The translations under genes and the position numbers were made by a program. This document shows, one piece after another, positions 1 to 5,989 of a DNA stretch of 5,989 nt; the first letter of the stretch is position 1; each line of letters starts with the position of its first letter. Under the pieces are notes generated by a model. It was not told the DNA's origin. It did not search any database and was given only the letters and a program-made list of their open reading frames with translations. The DNA is from Bacteroides sp. (GTDB taxonomy: Bacteria > Bacteroidota > Bacteroidia > Bacteroidales > Bacteroidaceae), in NCBI GenBank assembly GCA_019412865.1, contig DXOJ01000067.1, forward strand, positions 1-5,989, given 5' to 3'.

Positions 1-22
1 CTGCGGAGTAGCGGCTTTTTTA
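1..22 (+). terminator. Right half of a terminator for a gene left of the window
   Basis: The window opens with AGTAGCGGCT (7-16) running straight into a T tract, which is the usual 3' arm plus U tract of an intrinsic terminator. The matching 5' arm, expected to read AGCCGCTACT, would lie left of base 1 and cannot be seen. It implies a plus-strand gene ending just outside the window, convergent with the galactosidase gene. This is inferred from one arm only. Confidence 0.5.
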
Positions 23-301
23 TTCTTTAACTAAAAAAAGATGCAGTCAAGTGCAGTGATTGGGACTTTCGTGCGTCTAATAAGTAAAGAAACAAAATGT
101 TCATTGAATATCAGGAGGGTCGTGAGACCATGCTTATATTATATAAATTCTCTCTCTTTAACATTAATCGCAGCTATATCGTAAAAAAATACGGTGTAGC
201 TGCAACTTTTTTAGGGGACTTCCCCGTCTAATGGAATAGTTGTAACCATTGAAACAGCTGTTACGATTGAAGATGAATTGAATATTATTGTGTGTAAAAA
301 G
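23..301. other. Intergenic stretch with no convincing gene
   Basis: About 280 bases lie between the left-edge terminator and the terminator behind the galactosidase gene. No TAnnTTTG -7 box is visible on either strand. Two short open frames exist on the plus strand: 97-231 (44 codons from ATG, with an internal ATG at 130 preceded by AGGAGG) and 215-343 (open, but with no start codon). Each contains one of the terminator hairpins, so neither is likely to be translated as such. Small structures seen are a TGCAGT direct repeat at 42-47 and 52-57, a GGTC-GTGA-GACC tetraloop hairpin at 118-129, the strong hairpin at 170-203, and GGGG-ACTT-CCCC at 214-225. It may hold a small RNA or decayed sequence. 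Confidence 0.5.
170..212 (+). terminator. Strong isolated intrinsic terminator, plus strand
   Basis: Bases 170-183 (GCAGCTATATCGTA) pair with 190-203 (TACGGTGTAGCTGC) in a 14 bp uninterrupted stem with two G-T pairs and an AAAAAA loop. AAC and then six T (207-212) follow. On the minus strand no T tract follows, so it works in the plus direction only. No plus-strand gene precedes it inside the window except the one already served by the terminator at the left edge. It is therefore either a backup terminator or the 3' end of a short transcript. Confidence 0.7.
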
Positions 302-338
302 AAAGGGGAAACGCTTATAACGGCGAATCCCCTTTTTT
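302..338. terminator. Bidirectional intrinsic terminator behind the galactosidase gene
   Basis: AAAGGGGA (302-309) pairs with TCCCCTTT (328-335), with a further CGC/GCG pairing inside the loop (312-314 with 323-325). A T tract runs to 338 on the plus strand. On the minus strand the stem is followed by TTTCTTTTT. It starts about 20 bases past the galactosidase stop codon, so its main job is probably to end that minus-strand transcript while also blocking read-through from the left. Confidence 0.85.
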
Positions 339-358
339 ATTGATTACTTCATTCCTTT

Positions 359-2548
359 TTATTCGGCAGTCAGCTCAATTACGCGGCTGAAAGCTTGATT
401 TGTTGTGAAAGCATTGATTCCCACTTTCATCAGATAATCTCCTGAATAAGTATTCTCATTGGCAGCCAGATTCGATTTGGAATTCGGCATCAGGTTGATT
501 TCTTTCACCTTATACATTTTCTTCGTATCCAGTCCCTGAAGTTTTACCGGGAGCAGTTTCTCACCGAAACGTGGGTGGATATCATAGGTATAAAGTACAG
601 CTTTGTTCTTATCCGGTGAGGTATACATGAGAGACATGTGATTGCCATCGTAGGGAGAAACCAGTCTGTATTGATCGCCGTCCAGAATCACTTTTTTCAG
701 ACGCGTCCAGTTGGCAACCGCATTCTGGCAATAAGTCTGTTCATCTGCATTCAGTTCCTTCAGTCCGAGGTCAAAGCCCAGTTTGCACATACTTGCCACA
801 TCCGTACGGAACTTCACGCTTGTCTTCTTGTTCCAGCTGGTTACGTGTGCACACATGGCCTTTGCCGGGAAGATTTGTGAGAATCCCCACTGGATAAACA
901 GACGTTCTATCGGGTCTGTGTTGTCGCTGCACCAAAATTCTGTGTAATATTTCAGAGCTTCGTAGTCGCAACGGGCGCCACCGCCGGAGCAGAGCATCAT
1001 TGGCACGTTCGGATATTTGTCTTTGACGCGTTTCAATACATTGTATATACCACGTACATGGTCGATATAAAGTTGTCCCTGCTTATTTTTTAAATATGGA
1101 GAATAAACATTCGTAATTGGAGAGTTACAGTCCCATTTAAAGAAAGCCACTTCCGGATTCTCTGTCAGGATCTTATCCACTACGCCATATACAAAGTCCT
1201 GTACTTTCGGATTGCTAAGATCGAGTACCAGCTGGTTACGGTAATAGTATGTTTCGCGGTTAGGCAGCTGGATAGCCCAGTCGGGATGCTTTTCGAACAA
1301 CTCACTTTTAGGGTTGACCATTTCGGGTTCAATCCAGATACCAAATTTCACTCCGGCTTTTTTGGCAGACTGTACAAGGGCAGGAATACCGCCCGGCAGT
1401 TTGGATCTCATCACTTCCCAGTCACCCAGTCCGGCATTGTCACTGTTGCGTGGGTGCTTGTTGCCAAACCAGCCGTCATCCAACAAGAACATATCTACAC
1501 CAAGATGTTTAGCTTCTTTCATCAATTCGGCAAGCAGTTCCTCATTGAATTTGAAGTAAGTATTTTCCCAGTTGTTTAATAAAGTCATGCGGTCGCCTTG
1601 TCCGTCTTTCAGCTGGTAGTTGCGTGCCCATGCGTGAAGGTTGCGGCTGGCTTCGCCCGTGCCGTTGTTGCTGAAAGTAAAGATGAATTCAGGAGTTGTA
1701 AACACTTCATTCGGCTTCAGTTCATAATCAGATGCATAAGGATTGATGGCGGGGATTACACGGAGGTTACCTACGTTGTCCACTTCGAAAGTGAACTGGA
1801 AGTTTCCTGTCCATCCGATAGTACCTAGCATGGCACGTCCCTGTGCTTCCTGTGCCGGTTGTTCAAAACCAAGCTCGAAGAACGGGTGGGTGTGCATGGC
1901 AGCACGGCTTCCCAGTTTGGTGTCGATCACCTTTTTGCCAAACAACAGAGGTTGTGTGCTCATTTGTGCTTCTTTTGCCCAATCGCTGCTGAATTCTGTC
2001 AGGTAATATTCGTTTCCGGAGAAATAAAGCATTGTGGAAGCATAACGCCATAAGGTCACAGGCTTTTTTTCTGCATGTTTGATTTCACTCCACGTCTTGA
2101 TGACGTTTTCTTTCGGATAAGCGATGTAATGCAGTGTGACTTCCACCGGGTATTGATCGTCTTTTAGTTGAATGATCGTTTCCGTTCCGCCCGCCACTGC
2201 CTTCTGCTCGGATGATATATAGCGGAGAATCGTACTCGGGTTCCCGTCATTGTGCGTGATGGCTACAGCCGGTTCAAAATAATCTTCGGCGCCGGAGCCC
2301 GGATATACTTCCCATCCGCGGGTGGATACGCTACCGTCACTTCCTCCTTTTACGTAAGGAGAAAAGTTGTTGATGTCTTTCTCGTTCAGTAACTTATCGC
2401 CCAGATAAGCCTGATAGAGTCGTCCGTTAGGAGCTACTTGGAGAATTAAGTCAGTGTTGTCCGTTGCGATGCGGATAACGTTCTTTTCTTGGGCGTCCAC
2501 TTGCGCCAGGGTAAACAATGCCATAAGTAATACGAAAAGTTTCTTCAT
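359..2548 (-). CDS. Secreted GH36 alpha-galactosidase
   Basis: A 729-residue glycoside hydrolase family 36 enzyme, expected to release terminal alpha-linked galactose from melibiose, raffinose-type oligosaccharides or galactomannan by a retaining mechanism. Residues 1-19 form a signal peptide (KK, hydrophobic core, likely cut at VDA-Q), so it acts in the periplasm or outside the cell. The N-terminal beta-rich domain covers about 20-310. The TIM barrel covers about 320-640 and shows NNWENTYF (325-332), LLDDGWFG (355-362), GIWIEPEMVN (403-412), the nucleophile Asp473 in KWDCN, CSGGGARCD (520-528) and the acid/base Asp542 in CSDNTD. A C-terminal beta domain covers about 640-729. The length is usual for bacterial GH36. 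The nucleophile motif reads KWDCNS where many homologues have KWDMNR. The ATG at 2548 follows an A-rich leader and begins the signal peptide, so this start is favoured. The gene is transcribed alone, divergent from hppA. Family assignment is sure; the natural substrate is inference. Confidence 0.95.
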   Translation of the reverse strand: MKKLFVLLMALFTLAQVDAQEKNVIRIATDNTDLILQVAPNGRLYQAYLGDKLLNEKDINNFSPYVKGGSDGSVSTRGWEVYPGSGAEDYFEPAVAITHNDGNPSTILRYISSEQKAVAGGTETIIQLKDDQYPVEVTLHYIAYPKENVIKTWSEIKHAEKKPVTLWRYASTMLYFSGNEYYLTEFSSDWAKEAQMSTQPLLFGKKVIDTKLGSRAAMHTHPFFELGFEQPAQEAQGRAMLGTIGWTGNFQFTFEVDNVGNLRVIPAINPYASDYELKPNEVFTTPEFIFTFSNNGTGEASRNLHAWARNYQLKDGQGDRMTLLNNWENTYFKFNEELLAELMKEAKHLGVDMFLLDDGWFGNKHPRNSDNAGLGDWEVMRSKLPGGIPALVQSAKKAGVKFGIWIEPEMVNPKSELFEKHPDWAIQLPNRETYYYRNQLVLDLSNPKVQDFVYGVVDKILTENPEVAFFKWDCNSPITNVYSPYLKNKQGQLYIDHVRGIYNVLKRVKDKYPNVPMMLCSGGGARCDYEALKYYTEFWCSDNTDPIERLFIQWGFSQIFPAKAMCAHVTSWNKKTSVKFRTDVASMCKLGFDLGLKELNADEQTYCQNAVANWTRLKKVILDGDQYRLVSPYDGNHMSLMYTSPDKNKAVLYTYDIHPRFGEKLLPVKLQGLDTKKMYKVKEINLMPNSKSNLAANENTYSGDYLMKVGINAFTTNQAFSRVIELTAE

Positions 2549-2586
2549 GGTTTTTTAATAATTAATTAGGTATTAGTTAGTTTGTG

Positions 2587-2625
2587 GGCATAGAATGCCG
2601 CAAAGATAATTATAATGGCATAGAA
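2587..2625. repeat. 9 bp direct repeat bracketing the galactosidase -7 box
   Basis: GGCATAGAA occurs at 2587-2595 and again at 2617-2625, exactly 30 bases apart, or about three helical turns. On the minus strand the copies read TTCTATGCC and lie just upstream of the -7 box and at the predicted transcription start. The copy at the start site is also half of a hyphenated palindrome, GGCAT-AGA-ATGCC (2587-2599). The placement would suit an operator for a regulator of the galactosidase gene, but no regulator is identified and chance is possible. Confidence 0.4.
2601..2608 (-). promoter_or_regulatory. -7 box of the galactosidase promoter
   Basis: On the minus strand this reads TATCTTTG, a full match to the Bacteroides -7 consensus TAnnTTTG. 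The start of transcription would fall near 2594, giving a leader of roughly 45 bases that is A/T-rich before the ATG at 2548. No clear -33 TTTG is present 18-21 bases upstream; that position falls where the neighbouring inverted-repeat element begins. A weak -33 box could mean the promoter needs an activator. Confidence 0.65.
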
Positions 2626-2695
2626 ATGAATCATTTCACCACAGATTATTTCTTTCCTCTGTATACTCGGTGTCCTCTGTGGTGAAATAGAAATG
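2621..2695. repeat. CACAGAG-type inverted repeat, possible miniature mobile or REP-like element
   Basis: ATTTCACCACAGA (2633-2645) and TCTGTGGTGAAAT (2676-2688) form a perfect 13 bp inverted repeat around a 30-base centre. The centre holds a second TCCTCTGT (2655-2662), which repeats the one at 2673-2680. Read on the minus strand the unit is CACCACAGAGGACACCGAG and so on, resembling the CACAGAG-rich dispersed repeats I recall from many bacterial genomes, Bacteroides included. TAGAAATG stands on both sides (2621-2628 and 2688-2695) and could be an 8 bp target duplication. The inverted repeat is certain; that it is a mobile or multi-copy element is inferred. It carries no gene. Confidence 0.6.
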
Positions 2696-2810
2696 TTCAT
2701 AACCAGTGCAGAAATAAGGGATAAAGTAAATAACCACAGCATGTTCATTTGTTTAAAGAGATGTATAAAAGATAGAATGATTCAGCTTTATAAATTCTTT
2801 CTTTTTTTAC

Positions 2811-2841
2811 TTGCTTATTTCGTTTGATTTCCATACTTTTA
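2811..2841 (+). promoter_or_regulatory. hppA promoter
   Basis: TTG (2811-2813) is followed after 20 bases by TACTTTTA (2834-2841), which matches the Bacteroides -7 box TAnnTTTG at all but the last base. Transcription would begin near 2848-2850, about 22 bases before the ATG at 2872. This placement supports that ATG over the upstream in-frame TTG at 2824, which would lie inside the promoter. The TTCGTTTG at 2819-2826 is a weaker alternative with no -33 partner. Confidence 0.55.
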
Positions 2842-2871
2842 GCCTTCGTAAACCCTTTAAAAATTGATCCT

Positions 2872-5076
2872 ATGGACAACATTCTTTTCTGGCTGGTTCC
2901 AGTCGCTTCCGTGTTAGCCCTCTGCTTTGCTTGTTACTTTCATAAGCAAATGATGAAAGAGAGCGAAGGTACACCCCAAATGATAAAGATAGCTGCTGCT
3001 GTGCGCAAAGGAGCTATGTCTTATCTGAAACAGCAATACAAAATAGTAGGCTGGGTATTCTTGGGGTTGGTTATTCTGTTTTCAATTATGGCCTATGGCT
3101 TTCATGTACAGAATGCATGGGTTCCCATTGCTTTTCTTACAGGCGGATTTTTCTCCGGACTTTCCGGATTTCTAGGGATGAAGACGGCGACTTATGCATC
3201 GGCTCGTACCGCTAATGCTGCCCGCACTTCTCTGAATGCAGGGTTGAGGATTGCTTTCCGAAGCGGCGCGGTGATGGGATTAGTTGTAGTTGGTCTGGGA
3301 TTGCTCGATATATCTTTCTGGTATCTGTTGTTGAATGCAGTGATTCCTGCTGATGCGCTGACACCTACTCATAAACTCTGTGTAATTACTACTACCATGC
3401 TGACTTTCGGTATGGGTGCTTCTACGCAAGCACTCTTTGCCCGTGTAGGTGGTGGTATCTATACGAAGGCAGCCGATGTTGGAGCCGACTTGGTAGGTAA
3501 AGTAGAAGCCGGAATTCCGGAAGATGACCCTCGTAATCCTGCCACCATTGCCGATAATGTCGGTGACAATGTCGGTGACGTAGCCGGTATGGGAGCCGAC
3601 TTATATGAATCTTACTGTGGCTCGATTCTGGCAACAGCTGCACTGGGTGCTGCTGCTTTTATCCATTCGGCAGATACAGTGATGCAATTCAAGGCGGTTA
3701 TTGCTCCGATGTTGATTGCAGCTGTTGGTATTATCCTTTCTATTATAGGTATATTTGCTGTCCGTACTAAAGAGAATGCAACTATGAAAGATTTGCTCGG
3801 TTCGTTGGCTTTCGGTACGAACCTTAGCTCCGTGCTTATTGTTGCAGCTACATTCTTAATCCTGTGGTTCTTGCAGCTTGATAACTGGATTTTGATTTCT
3901 TGTGCCGTAGTAGTCGGATTGTTGGTAGGTATTGTCATCGGACGTTCTACGGAATATTACACTTCCCAATCCTATCGCCCTACCCAAAAACTAAGTGAAA
4001 GCGGTAAGACTGGACCTGCTACCGTTATTATTTCCGGTATTGGTTTGGGTATGCTTTCAACGGCTATTCCTGTGATCGCAGTGGTTGTCGGTATCATAGC
4101 TTCCTATTTGTTAGCTTCCGCAGGTGATTTTGCCAATGTCGGTATGGGACTGTATGGCATCGGTATTGCAGCTGTTGGTATGCTTTCTACCTTAGGTATC
4201 ACATTGGCAACGGATGCTTACGGTCCGATTGCGGATAATGCGGGAGGTAATGCGGAAATGTCCGGCCTGGGTGCTGAAGTTCGCAAACGTACTGATGCGC
4301 TCGATTCATTGGGTAACACAACTGCCGCCACGGGAAAAGGTTTTGCTATAGGTTCCGCTGCACTGACAGGTTTGGCTTTGCTGGCTTCTTATATTGAAGA
4401 AATCCGAATCGGTCTGACACGTCTTGGTAATGTGGACCTGACTTTTGCAGATGGAAGTTCTATCAGCGTAGCAAATGCCACTTTTATCGACTTCATGGAT
4501 TATTACGAAGTACACTTGATGAATCCGAAAGTACTTTCGGGCATGTTCCTCGGTTCAATGATGGCTTTCCTGTTTTGTGGTTTGACAATGAATGCAGTAG
4601 GGCGTGCGGCAGGACACATGGTTGACGAAGTGCGCCGCCAGTTCCGTGACATAAAGGGTATTCTGACTGGAGAAGCCGAGCCGGATTACGAACGTTGTGT
4701 TGAAATATCGACAAAGGGTGCGCAGCGTGAGATGGTTATTCCTTCCTTGATTGCTATTGTTGCTCCGATTCTTACAGGATTTATCTTTGGTGTTCCCGGC
4801 GTACTCGGTCTGCTGATTGGTGGCTTGAGCAGTGGTTTCGTATTGGCTATCTTTATGGCTAACGCCGGAGGTGCATGGGATAACGCAAAGAAATATGTGG
4901 AAGAAGGTAACTTTGGTGGAAAAGGCGGTGAAGTGCATAAAGCAACCGTAGTAGGAGATACAGTAGGTGATCCGTTTAAAGATACCTCCGGTCCGAGCTT
5001 GAATATTTTGATAAAGCTTATGAGTATGGTCGCCATTGTGATGGCAGGACTTACTGTTGCTTGGAGTTTATTCTAA
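2872..5076 (+). CDS. hppA: Membrane ion-pumping pyrophosphatase, K+-dependent, likely Na+ (and H+) transporting
   Basis: A 734-residue inner-membrane pump that hydrolyses cytoplasmic pyrophosphate and moves cations outward, recovering energy from biosynthetic PPi. The sequence has the usual chain of about 16 membrane segments, starting at 4-23. PPi/Mg2+ site motifs are [11 protein letters not shown] (202-212), then an acidic run from Glu217 to Asp243 including [12 protein letters not shown] (228-239), [11 protein letters not shown] (455-465), and [16 protein letters not shown] (696-711). Asp243 and Glu246 (ADLYES) fit the gate positions of Na+-pumping enzymes, and Lys715 is probably the gate lysine. 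Ala485 and Gly488 in [10 protein letters not shown] mark the K+-dependent class; the K+-independent class has Lys at the first position. Thr90, Phe94, Asp146 and Met176 match the residues I recall as diagnostic for Na+,H+-pyrophosphatases in the Bacteroides vulgatus enzyme. The ATG at 2872 gives the length usual in the family. A terminator follows at 5090. Family is certain; ion choice is inferred from residues. Confidence 0.96.
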   Translation: MDNILFWLVPVASVLALCFACYFHKQMMKESEGTPQMIKIAAAVRKGAMSYLKQQYKIVGWVFLGLVILFSIMAYGFHVQNAWVPIAFLTGGFFSGLSGFLGMKTATYASARTANAARTSLNAGLRIAFRSGAVMGLVVVGLGLLDISFWYLLLNAVIPADALTPTHKLCVITTTMLTFGMGASTQALFARVGGGIYTKAADVGADLVGKVEAGIPEDDPRNPATIADNVGDNVGDVAGMGADLYESYCGSILATAALGAAAFIHSADTVMQFKAVIAPMLIAAVGIILSIIGIFAVRTKENATMKDLLGSLAFGTNLSSVLIVAATFLILWFLQLDNWILISCAVVVGLLVGIVIGRSTEYYTSQSYRPTQKLSESGKTGPATVIISGIGLGMLSTAIPVIAVVVGIIASYLLASAGDFANVGMGLYGIGIAAVGMLSTLGITLATDAYGPIADNAGGNAEMSGLGAEVRKRTDALDSLGNTTAATGKGFAIGSAALTGLALLASYIEEIRIGLTRLGNVDLTFADGSSISVANATFIDFMDYYEVHLMNPKVLSGMFLGSMMAFLFCGLTMNAVGRAAGHMVDEVRRQFRDIKGILTGEAEPDYERCVEISTKGAQREMVIPSLIAIVAPILTGFIFGVPGVLGLLIGGLSSGFVLAIFMANAGGAWDNAKKYVEEGNFGGKGGEVHKATVVGDTVGDPFKDTSGPSLNILIKLMSMVAIVMAGLTVAWSLF

Positions 5077-5089
5077 AAAAGCAGAAGAG

Positions 5090-5132
5090 AAATAAGAAAA
5101 AGGAGACAAAACAAGTCTCCTTTTTCTTATTT
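5090..5132. terminator. Perfect 18 bp terminator hairpin between hppA and rnhB
   Basis: Bases 5090-5107 pair without mismatch with 5115-5132 around a 7-base loop. The GC-rich top (GGAGAC/GTCTCC) sits on an A5/T5 block, so the T tract is part of the stem and the hairpin can end transcription on either strand. It begins 14 bases after the hppA stop and separates hppA from rnhB. Confidence 0.9.
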
Positions 5133-5136
5133 GAAT

Positions 5137-5144
5137 TACCTTTG
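5137..5144 (+). promoter_or_regulatory. -7 box of an rnhB promoter
   Basis: TACCTTTG fits the Bacteroides -7 consensus TAnnTTTG fully. Transcription would start near 5151, about 15 bases before the ATG at 5167. The -33 position falls inside the loop and 3' arm of the preceding terminator and has no TTTG. The box argues against translation from the in-frame TTG at 5131, which lies upstream of it. Confidence 0.55.
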
Positions 5145-5166
5145 TGTCAAAATAGAAGCAATAAAT

Positions 5167-5769
5167 ATGTTATTACCTTATTTGAACGAGAATCTGATTG
5201 AGGCCGGATGTGATGAGGCCGGTCGTGGGTGTTTGGCGGGAGCGGTATATGCTGCTGCAGTTATTCTTCCGAAGGATTTTAAGAATGAACTGTTGAATGA
5301 TTCCAAACAACTGACGGAAAAGCAACGTTATGCATTACGTGAGGTAATAGAGAAAGAAGCGATTGCTTGGGCGGTTGGCATTGTGTCACCGGAAGAAATT
5401 GATGAAATAAATATCCTGCGGGCTTCTTTTCTGGCGATGCATCGTGCAGTGGACCAGTTGTCCACCCGTCCCCAACATTTACTGATCGACGGTAATCGTT
5501 TCACTAAATACCCCGGTGTTCCTCATACTACAGTAGTGAAAGGAGACGGGAAATATCTTTCAATAGCAGCAGCTTCTATTTTAGCCAAAACATATCGAGA
5601 CGATTATATGAACCGCCTTCACGAAGAATTTCCGTATTATGATTGGGACCACAATAAAGGTTATCCAACTAAGAAACATCGTGCCGCCATTGCCGAACGT
5701 GGCACTACTCCTTACCATCGCATGACGTTCAACCTGTTGGGAGATGGACAGTTGACTTTGAACTTCTAA
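5167..5769 (+). CDS. rnhB: Ribonuclease HII
   Basis: A 200-residue type 2 RNase H that cuts 5' of ribonucleotides embedded in duplex DNA, starting ribonucleotide excision repair, and can act on RNA/DNA hybrids in the cytoplasm. Family marks are CDEAGRG (15-21) with catalytic Asp16 and Glu17 and the GRG strand, DSKQLT (45-50), LIDGN (106-110) with catalytic Asp108, [17 protein letters not shown] (125-141), and YRDD (143-146), whose Asp145 is probably the fourth metal ligand. [10 protein letters not shown] (162-171) carries the Tyr166 expected to read the ribose-DNA junction. The length equals that of typical bacterial RnhB (about 200). The ATG at 5167 is chosen because it gives the family's normal short N-terminus and lies just behind a -7 box; the upstream TTG at 5131 would add 12 unlike residues. 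No residue is missing. It is expressed apart from hppA. Confidence 0.96.
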   Translation: MLLPYLNENLIEAGCDEAGRGCLAGAVYAAAVILPKDFKNELLNDSKQLTEKQRYALREVIEKEAIAWAVGIVSPEEIDEINILRASFLAMHRAVDQLSTRPQHLLIDGNRFTKYPGVPHTTVVKGDGKYLSIAAASILAKTYRDDYMNRLHEEFPYYDWDHNKGYPTKKHRAAIAERGTTPYHRMTFNLLGDGQLTLNF

Positions 5770-5908
5770 GGTCGCTTTATTTCATTTTGCACATATTTTC
5801 TACATTTTTTTGCAGAATAAGCACGATTTTGTTACGGATAACCGTGAAATTGTTCCGTTTAGGCTAAAAAAGTGTTGCCTAGTGCTTTTATTTGTTATTG
5901 AAATGCTA

Positions 5909-5916
5909 TATCTTTG
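5909..5916 (+). promoter_or_regulatory. -7 box of a promoter for a gene beyond the right edge
   Basis: TATCTTTG is a full match to TAnnTTTG and is identical to the galactosidase -7 box. The upstream TTTG at 5891-5894 is only 14 bases away, which is short for a -33 element. Transcription would begin near 5921-5923, and the remaining bases would be a leader. The AT-rich spacer 5770-5908 behind rnhB holds only a small hairpin (5832-5837 with 5842-5847) and no convincing terminator. Confidence 0.6.
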
Positions 5917-5939
5917 CGAACAATAATAAGAATTAAAAA

Positions 5940-5970
5940 TATTGCTGTCCGATTAAACTCGACAACAATA
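5940..5970 (+). other. Imperfect stem-loop in the leader at the right edge
   Basis: TATTG (5940-5944) pairs with CAATA (5966-5970). After one C-A mismatch, TGTC (5946-5949) pairs with GACA (5961-5964). After a bulged C, GA pairs with TC, leaving the loop TTAAAC. CTCGAC recurs at 5958-5963 and 5982-5987. It lies about 20 bases past the predicted transcription start, so it could be a leader RNA structure, or the end of an insertion sequence whose body lies outside. Neither can be decided from this edge. Confidence 0.3.
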
Positions 5971-5989
5971 AAAATAGTGTGCTCGACTG

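Noticed and set aside
97..231. 44-codon plus-strand open frame in the left spacer, with an internal ATG at 130 behind AGGAGG
   Set aside because: The strong terminator hairpin lies inside it, no promoter is visible, and I recognise no protein family. Bacteroides also rarely depends on Shine-Dalgarno sequences, so AGGAGG is weak support.
215..343. Open plus-strand frame that reads like a protein C-terminus (GIVVTIETAV...)
   Set aside because: It has no start codon, a stop lies directly before it, and its end is the terminator hairpin. Forty-odd open codons are not unusual by chance. A decayed gene fragment remains possible but cannot be supported.
2566..2748. 60-residue minus-strand open frame with hydrophobic stretches between the divergent genes
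   Set aside because: It runs through the inverted repeat, the direct repeats and the galactosidase -7 box. It has no promoter of its own that I can see, and its apparent membrane character comes from AT-rich DNA.
2824..2871. N-terminal extension of HppA from an upstream TTG
   Set aside because: It overlaps the likely -7 box at 2834-2841. The ATG at 2872 gives the family's usual length and puts the known signature residues at their expected numbers.
3612..3938. Long minus-strand open frames inside hppA (also 4555-4938 and 4686-5036)
   Set aside because: They are antisense shadows of a conserved membrane protein gene with low-complexity translations, no promoters and no family resemblance.
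5131..5166. N-terminal extension of RnhB from an upstream TTG
   Set aside because: It starts within the terminator stem and upstream of the -7 box, and the 12 added residues do not resemble the family N-terminus.
5866..5890. Possible terminator for rnhB (AAAAGTGTT/AGTGCTTTT)
   Set aside because: Pairing needs three consecutive G-T pairs and has almost no GC core, so it is too weak to call.

Overview
The window looks like chromosomal DNA of a Bacteroides or close relative. The evidence is three: promoters fit the Bacteroides -33 TTG / -7 TAnnTTTG pattern, start codons follow A-rich leaders with no Shine-Dalgarno sequence, and the encoded proteins look like Bacteroides versions of their families. 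I cannot assign a species. Three protein genes are confident: a secreted GH36 alpha-galactosidase on the minus strand, and on the plus strand a membrane pyrophosphatase ion pump (hppA) and ribonuclease HII (rnhB).

Positions 1-358 are intergenic. They begin with the right half of a terminator for a plus-strand gene outside the window. They then hold an isolated strong plus-strand hairpin terminator (170-212) with no evident gene in front of it, and end with a two-way terminator (302-338) that also closes the galactosidase gene. The galactosidase (359-2548, minus) and hppA (2872-5076, plus) diverge from a roughly 320 bp spacer. That spacer carries a -7 box for the galactosidase gene bracketed by a 9 bp direct repeat, a 13 bp perfect inverted repeat of CACAGAG-type sequence flanked by 8 bp direct repeats (a possible miniature mobile or REP-like element), and a good promoter for hppA.

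hppA is followed by a perfect 18 bp terminator hairpin. Directly after it comes a -7 box for rnhB (5167-5769), so rnhB appears to be transcribed separately. After rnhB there is AT-rich spacer, then another strong -7 box and a leader with an imperfect stem-loop, reading into a gene beyond the right edge.

The three genes do not form a pathway. The galactosidase releases galactose from dietary or host alpha-galactosides in the periplasm or outside. HppA couples cleavage of biosynthetic pyrophosphate to ion export across the inner membrane. RnhB removes ribonucleotides from DNA. No susC/susD pair is visible, so the galactosidase is not shown here to belong to a polysaccharide utilization locus. 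I see no novel multi-gene system. The most interesting points are the Na+/H+ co-pump residue signature in HppA, the repeat element and direct repeats at the galactosidase promoter, and the orphan terminator.
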